A stretch of DNA of 64,000 nt, from assembly GCA_964036155.1 (NCBI GenBank), contig OZ038423.1:61333249-61397248 (forward strand), read 5' to 3'. The stretch's first letter is position 1. Each line of letters opens with the position of its first letter. The stretch is from Diploscapter coronatus. Taxonomy: Eukaryota > Nematoda > Chromadorea > Rhabditida > Rhabditidae. Shown piece by piece: positions 22,516 to 44,020 of the stretch. The notes below the pieces were generated by a model. That model was not told the DNA's origin, searched no databases, and saw nothing but the letters and a program-made list of their open reading frames with translations. Position numbers and translations under genes: made by a program.

Positions 22516-25500
22516 ATGGAGAAGGAATCCGACGCTCATCGGTAAGTCTATTTTTTTTCAAATTTTCAAATATTTTTCCCGATTTTGTTTTTAAAAACAA
22601 TTTGCTATTCAAATAACTTTTCCATCAAAATATGATAGCTAAAGTTGAAGAAAAATTTCTCTAGGCTCTTATTTACAATAAGCTCATCAATTTGTAAGAA
22701 TGGTCAAATGATGAAATTCCATGAATGTTATCAGCTTATTTAATTAGATTTTGATATCCCTACAAATTTTCCAGCCAAGCCCGCTCGATCGCGTTCGCGG
22801 CAGTGGCTGTGTCGACTGCAGCGGTCATCTCATCGGTGATCACCCTGCCGATGCTCTACAGCTACGTTCAGACGCTCCAATCTGAGATCATCACCGAGAC
22901 TGATTTCTGCAGGGTTTGTTTTTGACTTCTTGACTTGAAAAGGAGTTTTTCCTTCTTTAATTTTCTGATATCCGGAATACCACACTCTGAAACAGAAGCT
23001 CCTGCATATTTTACTTTAAATTCTGCTTTAAAAAATGACTTCTATTTCGGGTTTAACATAGAAATTTTAAATCACAATTGGTAACGCCTAAAAATGTAAT
23101 AATAAAAATTCAGCTCCGCTCCCGTGACATGCTCGTGACCCTCTACCAGACCGCTCCAAATCACCGTGCCAAGAGAGGTCTGGTTTTCAGAAATTGGGCT
23201 CGAATAAAACTATTTCATGAGATAGTGTAATAATTACCCTAGTAAACGTTTAGGATGGCTCTTCGGAAACTGGGTGCCAGAGTCCGGAACTGGCGGTGGC
23301 GGTGAAACCTACGAAAGTGATGCCGGAGCTCCTGCTAGCAGGGTAAATATGATTTTTTTTTTTAATTAAATCCTTCCATCAGAAAAACTAACTCTTATCA
23401 TCTTCTTCTCATAATAATCTTTCTTGCCTGATGAATAATGTCTTAGTTCTGCTGAAGATCGACTTTATGATCGATTGTTCTCCGTTTCAATACGAAAATC
23501 TGAATAGCTTTCCTTCGTTTAAGACGTAAAATTCAATTTTCGTAGCTTGTAAGATGAATGACTCTACAATTGCATAGTTTCAGTACGGAAACGCGCCCGC
23601 ACCTCAGCCCCGCCAGCCACATCAGCAGCAGGCTCCAGCCTATGGTAGAAAATCTTGGAAATCCTCCAACAATTCGAATTTCAGGAGGCTACGGACCCGT
23701 CGTCAACGCCGAGCCCGAGCCACAATGCTGCACTTGCCAGCAGGGTTCGTTCAATCATCCCATTTTTACCGATAACATTACTACATTTAGGTGCCCCAGG
23801 CCCGATCGGTCCCTCAGATAAGTTCTCATGAATTTATATTATTAGTCATCAAAAATATTCTGTCACAAAAGTAGTTTTTCAGTCGAGAAAAATAGGCTAG
23901 AGAATAGGATGGAGAATGGGTTTGAAATTCGGCTCCCTCTGACATCGATTCTCATTCTAAATCTCAAATCCATTTCCTTACTAAATGTCTTTTCTTAATT
24001 ACTATATACCACGAGCATGATCTTACTTCGCAAGTTTTTTGAAGTAGCAAAAGGTTTATGGGTCTTAATTACGTCCCAAAAGCATTTTTCTCTCTCGATA
24101 AAATTTCTGATTTTTTCTAAACTAGCCAAATAATCTAAAATTTTACGAGATGACGGACGAGATGGAAACGATGGCGAGGGCGGTGTAAGTTCCATTTTAA
24201 AACTTTAAGAAATTAGCATAAAAGTTGAATTTAAGGCTGACGGCGCTCACGGCCGCGACGGCTCGATCGAGGCTCCACCACCAGCCAACGAGCCATGCAT
24301 GATCTGCCCGCCAGGTTGGAAATATGGCAACCTGGATAATTCGTAGCTTCGTAGCCTGAGAAATAGTACAGGAAAGACTATCTTTCTACCTCGCCCTATG
24401 CCCTTAATTATGGGCCGCGAAATGACGAATTATCCAAATTGCTGAAGATACACATACATTTTTAATTAATTACAAAATAAGTAATGGCATCGTATATGGT
24501 TCCATGCAAAATACGATAGGGTCTAGTAAAGACGATACTTTTCTCATGCTATTTCTCGTATGCCACAATGCGATTATTGCAACTAATTCTCTAGGTTACC
24601 CAAAGCGATAGTATCACTGTTAGATTTACCTTGTTTGAAGTTACAAATGAGATGAAATACGGCCTAATTAGCTAGCTCGATTCCTTCATAATGCAATTGT
24701 TTCTTGAATTAAGAATTAGAAAGTAGCTATTTGATGGCGAAATTATAAAATCACTCAATCTTCATATCTTAGATTCTGTAAATGAACAAAAAGTGGTTAT
24801 TATTTACTTATTTATTCAATTTCAGGACCAATGGGACCAGGTGATGCATTCGGAGTCGATTTATCATTGATTGGAGATAAAATTAAACTTTTATCTTCAA
24901 TCGATACATTTTCAATGATAAATTGACTTTGAATGTCGATTTCAGTCGGAGCACAAGGACCTAAAGTGAATTTTTAACTTGCAAATTAAATAAAAATGAA
25001 TTTAATTTCAGGGACCCAAGGGACCACGGTAAAATTTTCATATTTAAATAAGAGAAACCTAATCTTGATGAGTTTAAAAAAGAAAAAAAAAACATTTTTC
25101 GCTCCGTTAAACTTCGCTATATTTGAGAAGAGAATTTTCTAAACTATTAGGTGAAGTTTCAAGAGATTATTTATTTTTCTCTTAAAAATGATAAATTTTC
25201 AGAGGCCAAACCGGTCTGCATGGAGTTGACGGACGGTAAATTTCTCAAAATCTCAAAAAATTATGATTTTCTCATTTCAGACGTGGAGAGCCCGGTATAG
25301 CCTGCAGAATTAAAAATAGCTAACTTAAAAATCAAATAATATTCTTTTAGGAATGGAGGGACCGGCTGGACTTCAGGTTGGATTAGAAAAATAGTTTAAA
25401 TTTTAAAAATCATGCAAATTTTCAGGGCGAGCCAGGTGTTCAAGTATGAATAATTTTATTCTATTTTTTCGAATTAAAAATAATTGAATTTCAGGGACCC

Positions 25501-26566
25501 AAAGGTACTTTTTTGCTCGATCGAGGATTTTGTTCAGATCTTTGGTAAAATTATTTCTGAACTTTTAAGGAAAACAAGGAGACGCTGGAAGAGTCGTCAC
25601 CGTCGCTGGACCTCCAGGCTAGAAAAATAATTTCCAAAATTAGCATAATTATGAAATTTCAGGATCACAAGGTATCGTATTTTGGCTCGATCATTTGAAA
25701 ATCGTCGTAAACGAATGAAATTTCAGGAGAGCACGGAATTCGTGGAAGGAAGGGAGATCAAGTTCGGATTTTTCTAGCCCAGACTTTTATATTTTCATCG
25801 ACTTGATACCCAAAAAATTCTAAATACCAGTTTTTTTTTTAAATAATCTCAAATTTCGGTGACATTTGACTAATTTTAAATATGATAAGTCGATGAAAAA
25901 TACGGGAGTAAAAATCCAGAGTTTACGATGATTTGCAGGGCCCGAAAGGTATTCGCGGAGGCACAAACCCAGGAGAGAAAGGTAAGAATTCTAAAATTCT
26001 CAAAGAAAAGCAAATTTTTAGGAGAGACTGGAGACAGAGGACGCAAGGGACGATCGGGCAGAAAGGGAGTAAGATCTTCAGAATTGTTTATAAATTTAAA
26101 AATTCGAATTTAGATCGACGGCAAAGTCGGCGCTCCTGGCTCGAAAGGCTAGTTTTTCTTCTTTTAAAAAATATTTAATCGAAAAGTTAAATTTAATTTT
26201 ATTCCTATTAAAAATGTTTGAAGATCACCTATTCTGTCACTTAACGGCCGAAAAATCTTTCTTCTTTCTATCGTTTTTACGCTATTCTGCCTTTTCCTCT
26301 GAAAAATCATGTAAAAATGAGGGGGAATAGATTTTTCTGCAGCTAAGGGACGACAGGACAGTGTGAACGTGAACTTTTTTCAAACTTAATTTTTCATAAT
26401 TTAATCTAAATTTAAAGGAAAATCAATAAAATTCTCAAACACATGTGTTTTCAGGACCTCAAGGAAACTGCGCTCACTGCCCAGTAATTTCATTTAAAAA
26501 TGGAATTTTCAAAACAAATATGAAAATTCATTTTTTCAGCCCCCCAGAACTCCACCGGGCTATTAG
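22516..26566 (+). CDS. Cuticle collagen with about 25 exons
   Basis: A secreted structural protein of the exoskeleton, 334 residues in this model. Order: short cytoplasmic N-terminus (MEKESDAHRQ), the nematode cuticle collagen N-terminal domain with a membrane anchor (FAAVAVSTAAVISSVITLPM) and conserved SRDM, a furin-type site HRAKRG, a spacer rich in Gly, Gln and Pro, a cysteine cluster (CCTC), Gly-X-Y blocks separated by PCMICPPG, and a C-terminus CAHCPPPRTPPGY. Exons: 22516-22541, 22775-22913, 23114-23177, 23254-23342, 23584-23644, 23685-23744, 23791-23817, 24150-24184, 24236-24314, 24826-24840, 24946-24965, 25012-25028, 25203-25235, 25281-25294, 25351-25376, 25426-25443, 25495-25504, 25570-25617, 25663-25671, 25727-25761, 25939-25981, 26022-26068, 26114-26147, 26455-26483, 26540-26566. 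All phases agree. Two introns have GC donors and one appears to start with AT. Most splits fall within glycine codons. Confidence 0.93.
24334..24435. repeat. Short foldback in collagen intron 9
   Basis: GGATAATTCGT at the left and ACGAATTATCC at the right are exact inverted repeats about 80 bases apart. A further pairing lies inside (gcccttaattatgggc). It is probably a small MITE. It sits in the longest collagen intron (24315-24825), which otherwise shows nothing. Confidence 0.45.
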
Positions 26567-26648
26567 ACGCACGACTTCGAAACAGATTAGGAATCTCGAT
26601 TTTCTTAATTTATTCACCATATTTCTCGTGTTTCAATTCAACAATGAC

Positions 26649-26654
26649 AATAAA
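26649..26654 (+). terminator. Likely polyadenylation signal of the collagen gene
   Basis: AATAAA lies about 80 bases after the collagen stop codon, a normal 3' UTR length for a nematode collagen mRNA. Confidence 0.5.
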
Positions 26655-27711
26655 AGACTTCAGGATTGAAAATTCGACGAAATGATAGGAAATTCAAAGT
26701 AGCTCAGCTTGAGTGACAGAGATAATTTGTCAAAGTAGTCCCGCTTTCTTGTGTTATTGATTGGAGAGAACGCGTCGATATTCAAAAACTACACGCTATT
26801 TGTCACTCATTTCTCTTCTACACGACTCACTATTTCGCTCCAAACTTGATTTCTAATTGCCGCATAAATATCGATTTTGCTCTCCAATTAATAATATCGT
26901 ATCCATCAGAACGAATTTTCGAGGCTTCTCTCGACCTTTAGACCCCAAAACACAGACTTTTCATCGATTTTCAAGGGTTGGCCCAACGGAGACTTGTAGA
27001 GCTTGGAATTCCCTACAAAATCCCTGTTCTGAAATCTGATCAAAATTTTAGGTTTTTACGGGAAGCCGGTTTCAAAAATTGCACTTTCGTATGTTCAAAT
27101 TTGAGCATTTGCGCTCTCTACTTACTGAAATGATAGTCTCAGTACCATTGTATGCAATTTTGTCGAGTTTATAACCCTTTTACAACATTCTGAAAAATTT
27201 GCACTAATACAAAACTGTCTCGAGCTTAGCGCAATTGGAATGATAATATGGTAATGTCAAGCGACAAATACAGATAGAGTTGAGTATGCATCATTTGAAC
27301 ATCAATTGAAGCAATAGTTTATTCTTCTGTCAGAAAGTGGCGATAGTAGTCTAGTAGAAGAAAATGAAAGGAACATTGAAAAATGGTTAGTTTTGGCACC
27401 AAAATTGTCAAAAATTCAAGTCTAAGAAATACCGCTGTTAAAGTCAGAAAAATTACGTGAGCCTTAAATTATCATGAACACATTACACAATTCAGACCCG
27501 TTACAATGTTCAAGTGTCCTATTGAAAAAAATTGCAGAAAAAGGATTTTGGAATGAAGAATTTTGCATCTAAAATTTAGAATTTTACCCGTCTTCACTTG
27601 TAACTTTCTAGAAAACCAATAAAATTGATTTTTTTTCAAATTACAAATTCTGAGTATCGAAAGTCAGAATATGGCAAGAATCGTTCAAAAAGTATTATTT
27701 GAATCGAAAAT
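26655..27711. other. Intergenic between convergent collagen and JNK genes
   Basis: No supported gene. A phrase near 26922-26960 (cgaggcttctctcgaccttta) recurs in similar form near 61067-61087 (cgaggcttctcctctcgactt), so it may be a dispersed repeat remnant. Confidence 0.35.
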
Positions 27712-36301
<8,590 letters not shown>

Positions 36302-39300
36302 CTGAAAAATTTTCATTTTTCCAAAAATACAACATTTCACAATTTTCCTATTTTTTAAATTTAAATTCTCACTGTCTAGCGACGCTGCGAAAAAAATCTA
36401 TCTCGGTGGCTTATCCGGCTTCAATTCTGCAGCACAAGTTATTGAATCAGATTGTCGTAATCTGCAAAAACAGTCTATACGAATATGCAAGATCGAGCTA
36501 TATTGAAATTAATTGGCAAAAATACGGGAAAACTTATGAAAATATAAAATTTCAGGAAATTCTTCCTAATATTGACAAAAAGTTCACGGAAGAAGCTAAC
36601 AAAAATTTGCGGTTCAAATGAAATTAATTTGGTGTGAAAAAACGCACAGATTGAAATAAATGGATTTTGATGAAAATGAAAACTCGCCGAACACGTAAGG
36701 TTTCTTATGAAAAGGGCCAGAAAAAATACGAATAAGAGATGGAGAAATAATACGGCAAAAATGGATACGAAAAGAATCAGAAAAGGGGATAAGTAAAGGA
36801 GCGTGTGAGAGTGTGAGAACGAGGGGCAAAAGCTCACCTCTTCTATTCGCTCTCTTTCTCCAAGTCTCTCATTCCAGCATAATCTCTCGCACATCACTTG
36901 TATTCTGAATGAAGCAAAATGAAAAAGGAAGTCCGCTTGAAAGAAAAATCGAAATATCGAAGGGAAAAGAAATAGAACAAATCCATGCGCGTCTATATTA
37001 GGCAAGGATTAGAAATATCCATTTTTTAGAATTAGCTAGAGTTTCAATTTTCGACTTTTTTCAGGTTTTTTTTAAGAGAAAAGTCACTTGCAAAGTGTTG
37101 TATTTGTTGAGTAAAAAATGTTCGTTTAAAATAATTTTTATCGAATGTGCAATATTAAAAAATGGCCAGAAATGGTTTGATGCTAAACGAAGTTGATCCT
37201 CATCACAAAATCGTTTTTCATTGAAACGCTATCGATCTAGATGAGAAAATGTTGGTAAAGTAAATTTTGGCTGCCTTATCAAAAGCTAGAAAGGAAAACA
37301 GATTTGGATCTCAAAAACTTAAACATGGCTAAACTTAACCGAACGAAAACCAATCCATCCAATCGAAATCACTCAAAGTTTCCAAAAGAAAAAATGAAAA
37401 CTAAGAACGGAAGGCTATCTGGATTTGTTGCGACATGAAAACGACACGACGTGTTGTAAGGTGTATTTAATTTGAAATTATTTCAGCATAAATATTCCAT
37501 TAAAACACGTCGCGACAAACCCAAGTTGCCGAGCGGAATATAAAATGTGTTGCATGGTGATCGAACTTGATTTCGTTTGAGACTAAAATTTCGTTCAAAA
37601 ACTCAAGAAATCGAAAACGAAAGAAAAAGGCAAGAAGTTGAACTTTTCCGGGATTTTTTGACATGGTGGTTGAGCTTGTCTTCTCAAGTCAACTAAACCA
37701 GCCTAACATTCTTCCTTGATTGGCCTTCTCCTCGAATCTAAGCATTGCATTTTGGTCTTACTCGTGCTTTTGCTATTCTTGCATTTCTGATTTCTCTAAA
37801 TCTCTATCAGATCTTCTTTATTCTCTAGTATTTTTCTCAGGCTTTCTTCTCTATAAAACCCCTTATCTCTCTTACATTTTGATATATTTAATTCTCTTTG
37901 AATATTTCCGCTTCTTTTCCTCTCTAATGTTGATTACTCTCTAACAGTTTCTGATTCTTTTCCCTCTTTTATTCATCTTATCTCTTCATCCAGTTCACTT
38001 CTTTTATTTTACGTCAACGAAACCTCACTTACATGGAGAAGCTGCTGAAAACAGGAAATGAGAAATAGCATTTGAAAATTCGCGAGGAAAAGAGAAATAA
38101 CCCCGAAAATATTATGCAGAAAATAAAAAGAAAATCAATCAGAACAAGGGGTAACCTCACTCTTTTTCACGGGGAAAGAGAAAATGAATAAAATTGAAAG
38201 GAGTGAAGGAAAAGAGGAATAAAATTTCGGCCCCTAAAAGCTCAGAAGAAGCACGTCATAGGCCGAAATGCAAAACGAGAAGACGAGATATCAGAAGAGT
38301 ATGTCTGAAGAATCTGAGGAAGGCTTGAGGATTTAGGAGGATATATGAATGATATACGAGATTCGGAATGATGTAATCATGATGCGACATTGAATTTGGC
38401 TTCCTACTTTCGTGAAGGTAAGATTTTTTGAAGTGCTGGATATAACAAGATAAAATTTGGATGACGAAAGAAAGCTATATCCAAATTCTGTTTCGTACTT
38501 TAATGTTGAATCATGCAGATTTATGAGATGTTCAAAGGTATCATTTAGATTTGGTTATTTGGATAAGCTCTTATGATAGAAATTTTCGAGATCTCAAAAT
38601 ATGAAATAAGAGATAAACTTCGATGAACCTTCAACAACTGATAATCTTGCAAGATTAGAATTTGCGTGACTTTCACCTCAGACTAACCACGAACAGCCTG
38701 AGGCAATCGAATGCTCGAAAATGAGCATTCTTGTCATACATCAAATTCTTCAGCCAGTCAAGAATAATAAATGCCTACAATGTGTATATTTAACATGTTT
38801 CAGCTATTTAGAAATATATTGAAAGATCTGAGGAAGTAAAAAAATCAATTTCCATTATTTACAGCTTCGGAAACATAGCAACGAGGTTGGATATGAAAAA
38901 TGAAATAATAACGTAGGATTGGCAGAGGGATGAAAGATGCAGAATTTCGAATTTCAAGAGCATGTAAAATCAGTAGTTAATAATTAATTGAATCACTAAT
39001 TAAATTAGAATGAAATTCCATGAAAGCGCGTGAAATCTTATGATTTTGCCAAAAAGCTAATTACGACGTGATACATTTTGACAGCACTTTTCAAACAAAA
39101 CTGAATGATATGAAATTGTCATTTTGGACTTCTATTTAGAAAATCGGTTTTTTCTTCATCTCTTACACGCGATATTCTTCGCTGGTGTGGCTGTGTAATA
39201 TGAGATCGAATATGGACTCCAAGCTTCGGAAGCCTTGAAGCTTTGAAGCATTCAACAGAGGCCGACGCAAGGGTAGGTTTACGGAAACTAACAGACTAGG

Positions 39301-41091
39301 CCAAAGTGGGAAAGAATTTTAGCGACATTGTGATGTCACAATGGGCTTTGAAAAGGAAAATTTTCGATAGGTTTCATTGGGTTACTACTTGAAAAGACCC
39401 AGTTTGTCGATTATTAGGCGTATCAATTTAACAAAATTCTAATAGATAACATTTCTCACAACAAATGTAGACTTGATGGAACTTACAAAATGTATTTTTC
39501 TGCACAAAGACATGCGATGATGGATAGGTTTAGAAATTTAGTCATTAGGAAAATTTCCAGAAATGAAGTTACTTCACTATCCAATTTTCAGAATCTAAGC
39601 CACAAAACTCGCAACTTTCCCACGTTAAATGTAAGATATTCGGAACGTACTCGAAGACGATGTCAAGATATCCTAAAAACCCTAAATTTTAAATTCGTCT
39701 AGCCTCGAAATTTTCAAAGAAGTCGGGTTACTTATGCTGGCTGAAACATCACAAGTTTGTGACGGTATAGCTAGAGGAGCAGGCTAGCATCTAGGGACTA
39801 TTATCGAGCTAGAAAAAAAATTTAATTAAAAAATCCGAAAGATAAGAAGAATTATCTGTTTATTGAATCCAAAAATGCGTGAGGGGAAAACTAGACGAAT
39901 AAGTTACACCATAGACTTGTATGGAGTTGGAGAGTTTTGGATGGAAAAGATAGAGGTAAGCGGAGAAATAGTAGGTAGAAGTAGGAGAAAGTCAGACATA
40001 GTAGATGAAGCTCGGGAGAATCGATAAATTCTTCGCACCAAATGCAGGTAAATAAGTGAAAATGGGGAGCACATTTTGATTAGTGGGTCCTAGAGGAGTC
40101 AGCTTTTCGTTTTTATTCGAAAAAAATGGGAAATTTAGAAAATATTCATTCAAACTTAAAGTTCTAATTTTTATGGCATAAACAAAAAATTAGATAAATT
40201 ATGACGAATTTCCAATTTAAAGTTTAAACGTCATCTAACTTTTAGCGTTAGGACCTCTAAAGACTTCGCGCTATTGACAGAATATGAAAGCTTTAGAGAG
40301 TAAGGCAGAGTGAAAGATGATAATAATGGAGTGGGGGAGAGTGGGTACAAATGCGCTAGAGAGAGAGAGCATAAATTAGCATGAGACGAAGAAATAGCAT
40401 GCGAAAGGAGGAGAGGGAAAAGAAGCCAGAGAAATCCACATAAAGGCAGAAAGCTCGAATGTGAATGCCATGAGCAATAAGCCATAAGGCAGAGACATCT
40501 TGCCAAATACTCGAGAGGTTGACTTGTAGAAGGAAAAAGACATGGAAGACGTGCAAATTTGCCTAATTGAAGTAAACAAGCTGCGGTTTTTCTTGAAAAT
40601 TGGATTCAGAGGCATTTTCAGCTGACGTTCAAGAACGTTCGTGATCATATCAGCTATAGAAGCCTTCCCAGAAACGTTTACTTTTTCGAGCCTATCTAAG
40701 TCTCTCCATTTCTAATGGCCTCTCTCGTCCCTACTGGCCAAGCGCATAACGCAAAAATGCGAGCCCCACTCATGGCAGTGTGGTGCAGTGAATAGCGAGT
40801 TAGATCTTTGTCATTATTCTGGACGATTAGCTAGATTTTTAGGGAGGGGCGCAGAGAAGCTCGAAAGAGTAAATGTGTCTGAAACGGTCGGGGTGTCAGC
40901 CATGATTCCATGAACAGTTAAATATGTTATTCTTTGCTGAAAACTATGAGCTCACAGCTAAGGGATTTTTAACCGCGAGTTAAGAAAGTCTTTAACCTGA
41001 CATAAAAAGTCGAAGGAGAATACATTTGAAGAGTAAGACATATTTTATTTTATCATCGTTTATTTCTACGATTTCGAGATATGGGAGATTT
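36302..41091. other. Region upstream of JNK; no gene confirmed
   Basis: It probably holds the missing JNK 5' exon(s) and promoter. Seen: a pyrimidine-rich block at 37710-38010, a GA-rich block near 40300-40420, an imperfect inverted repeat at about 37420-37530 (ttgttgcgac / gtcgcgacaa) and a small perfect hairpin near 38709-38730 (gaatgctc / gagcattc). The frames present have no splice or domain support. Confidence 0.35.
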
Positions 41092-41526
41092 TCATTGTTT
41101 GGATTCACCGGTCTGCTGCGCGGACATCTTCTTGAGCATCGAGAGACGCTCTTCGCGTTCCTGTTGAATGCGACGACGCTTGACCACCTCCTTCTCGATC
41201 CACACGCCCATGCTGAAATAGGTAGGCCAGATTTTGGAAAACTTGGAACATGAAGCTCAGCAAGAATTCTGTCATGTCTCCAAACAATACTCCTACGACT
41301 ACTACAGGGTCGGTCATATGGGGATCCTCGCGACTACCCCATCATCAACTATTCTTTCGAGTTGAAGGATGAGTAGATTGCTTAGATTTCGAATGCCGCT
41401 TTGAACGTTAAACTAGCCATGCCCTTTTCGATGTTCTTCAAAATACCTGCTAAACACGACGAGAGTGGCCATGAAGATGATCGGCGACGACAATAGCAAC
41501 CAGGTCGTGTCTGAGTTCGCTGACAT
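41092..41526 (-). CDS. Small single-pass membrane protein, 66 residues
   Basis: Two exons, 41447-41526 and 41092-41212, joined by a normal gtattt...tttcag intron in phase 2. The protein starts MSANSDTTW. A hydrophobic segment follows (LLLSSPIIFMATLVVFSSMG), then a highly charged, probably coiled tail (EKEVVKRRRIQQEREERL) ending GESKQ. The layout resembles small ER or mitochondrial membrane proteins with a cytosolic basic tail. I do not recognise the family. The local GC content of both exons is well above the flanks, and both use nematode-like splice sites, which supports a real gene. Confidence 0.65.
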
Positions 41527-42082
41527 TTTGTCGTCATTCCAAATGTGCCACTTTATCATTCTGCTCATCCTTTAACATTTTCTCCATTGGATTCAAACAA
41601 CCTGATTATCTTGAAAACAAACCCTTCTGGGTGCGTTCATACTTTTTCAAATCGTGTCAATGTCAAATGTCAAAAATAGCAGACATAAATGAGAGAAAAC
41701 CGAGAAGACACGTACGCAGTGCATTTTGCAAAGTGGCACAAGGTCGAGAAATTTGACATCAAAACCGTCCGATGTCAAGAAATTAAATTTTGGCACAGTT
41801 CTCGTAAATTTAACACTCGTATTGACGCTATCTTCTCTCTCCCTTTTTCATGCTACTTCTTCATTTTGACACTGACGCGTGTCAGAAGTATTAACGTATT
41901 CTCTCTAGCTCTCGTGTGAGGATCATAGTAAAGGTGATCTCACTCTATAGTATTTAATATTAGCTAATTTCTGGAAACTATCATGAAAGTTGGGAATTCA
42001 TAGAAAATGAGCTGATTTGTTTTTATAATAACCACACTGATCAGCTAAAAGCAATCTCATCTTTAACAGGTTATTTTCCAAT

Positions 42083-42779
42083 TTAACTAACAGAATTGCC
42101 GCACATGAGTCGATGTCGACCAATGTCGACGGGGCCGATGATGGCTTTGAGGACCTCCGGGTCATCGTATGTGTTGAATGGCGACTCTTCCAGATCCACG
42201 CTCTTCAGATTCGGCAACAGCTCGTGCACGAACCTCGGGGGCGTCGAGCGCACGTGGAACACACACGGCACGCGGTTTTTCGTCCTTGAAAAAGTATAAT
42301 TTGTTTGATCAGAGTAAATTTCAGATATTTTAGAAATATTGATTTTCATGCACGAAGAAACAAGCACACAAAAATTATCTAAAAATCGTATCGAGAATTC
42401 AGAAGTGGACGCAACCATCGCCGTAATTTCAATTTGATTCAGTGAAATGTGCTGAGCCAAACTTGGTATAGATATTAGTAGAACTAGGTTTCGGATCGTT
42501 GCAGAAGTCGCCCGGAATATTATTCCGCTTAATCAAATTAGCAATCATTTGGTTGTCGATGGAACGCCATACATAGGATACAACGCACATGTAGTCTAAA
42601 TTTTCAATTGAATTGGGGACTACATTTGACTTTACTCAAGCCTCGTCCCTAACGAAGTGCCAACTTGAATTATTTGGTGAAATTGGTGAAGTTTGACCGA
42701 CGACTGGCTCGAACAGCAGCAGAAGCGTCGACAGAACGAAGTAGAGCGATGAGCCAGAGATTCCAAACCGACCACTCAT
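42083..42779 (-). CDS. Predicted secreted protein of unknown family
   Basis: Three exons, 42698-42779, 42463-42595 and 42083-42284, give 138 residues with all phases agreeing. A signal peptide is clear (SSLYFVLSTLLLLFEPVV). The mature part has four cysteines: CVVSYVWRSIDNQ, FCNDPKPS, VPCVFHV and LMCGNSVS at the C-terminus, compatible with two disulfides. A conserved-looking core reads FVHELLPNLKSVDLEES. An alternative first donor further downstream would add GQTSPISPNNSSWHF, which contains an N-glycosylation motif, but no gt donor then keeps frame. I do not recognise the family and assign no function. Confidence 0.65.
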
Positions 42780-44020
42780 CACAATCGATGCTCTTCGAGT
42801 AATGAGGGATATTTTGGAATTCGGGCAATTTTTTATTAAAAAAGCCGACGATGTATGCTAAATTTAAAATTTCTGATAAACAAAAAATTAAGTGCCTTCT
42901 GCGGAATTTTCTAAGCTTTCGTGATTTTAAAATTGAAGCGTTTGGCCCTGTTGATACTGTGATTTATTCTTTTCCCAGCAATTTCGAAATCAAATATATT
43001 TGAAGTTTGAAACCAGTATTTGGATCATTCCAAAATAGACGTCTCTGGCTGTTTCGACGAAAGACGACAAACATCATTCGTTTCAAACGTCATTAGAGAT
43101 TGTTTTGACACGCCCAGTATCGTTATCAGCATTTCGGCGAAATATCTAGAACCTTCGAAAGTCAGACATGGCATTTCTGTTTACTCATCGAGTTTCTAAT
43201 TCTAAGTCGGAGAATACGAAAACCGAAACTCGACGAATAGTTCAATGAAAGAACTCGAGAAATGATGTCAGAACTATGGAATGATTTGCGATTGTTGAAG
43301 TGTTGATTGCAGAAAGAACATGTTGATGATAAAATGGTGACTTTTTCAAGAAAACGAAATACTGTTAGAGTAAATACTCGTATCTCGAGTATTCTAAGGG
43401 GGTTCACTACCATGCATGACGCCAAAGCATAATAGGTCTAACATATAACTGGTTTATTGATAAAATAATAGGCTACGAAATGGGACCATAGTAACTGGGA
43501 CGGATCTAGGATATCAGGGGTACTTCTAGCTACAAAAAGTAAGGGATTACTAAAGAGTTGAAATAGGGGATGATTAGTGATGCTGATCAGTGATGGAGTG
43601 TGAATGAAGGCTTTGATGTTATCATGAGACGTCGTGAGTCAAGTGACATCATTAAATAAGAGAAGAGAGGAGATGTTATGAATGGAAAGGGTAAAGTATC
43701 GTGGAAGACCTTGGAGGGAGACAATTGGGGAAATCGAGGAGAACGATAATGGTTGGGGGCTAATTCTACTTTTATAACTTTTATATTAGCTTGTGATGGT
43801 GCGTTTTTTTTAGTATATTCATTTCAGTTCATGTTAGAAAACTGTTTTCAAATATGTTAGAACTTTCCAATTTAAATAACGTTTAAAAGTCGATAGGTTT
43901 TCAAAGTTTTATTATTGCGATTTTGAAGGCACATTTGATTTGGCGAATGAGAGTCGATTGAAATTGAGATTTTGTAGACGGAAATTATCGGTGTTGAGTT
44001 GAGAATCATCGGCAAGGCGC
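42780..44020. other. Intergenic; 3' flank of the antimicrobial peptide gene
   Basis: No supported gene. Forward TTTATT near 43908 is AATAAA on the minus strand, about 110 bases after the peptide gene's stop codon, and is a plausible polyadenylation signal. Confidence 0.4.

Noticed and set aside
36475..37005. 176-codon minus-strand open frame rich in Phe and Ser
   Set aside because: Arises from pyrimidine-rich intronic or upstream sequence; no motif and no splice link to JNK exons.
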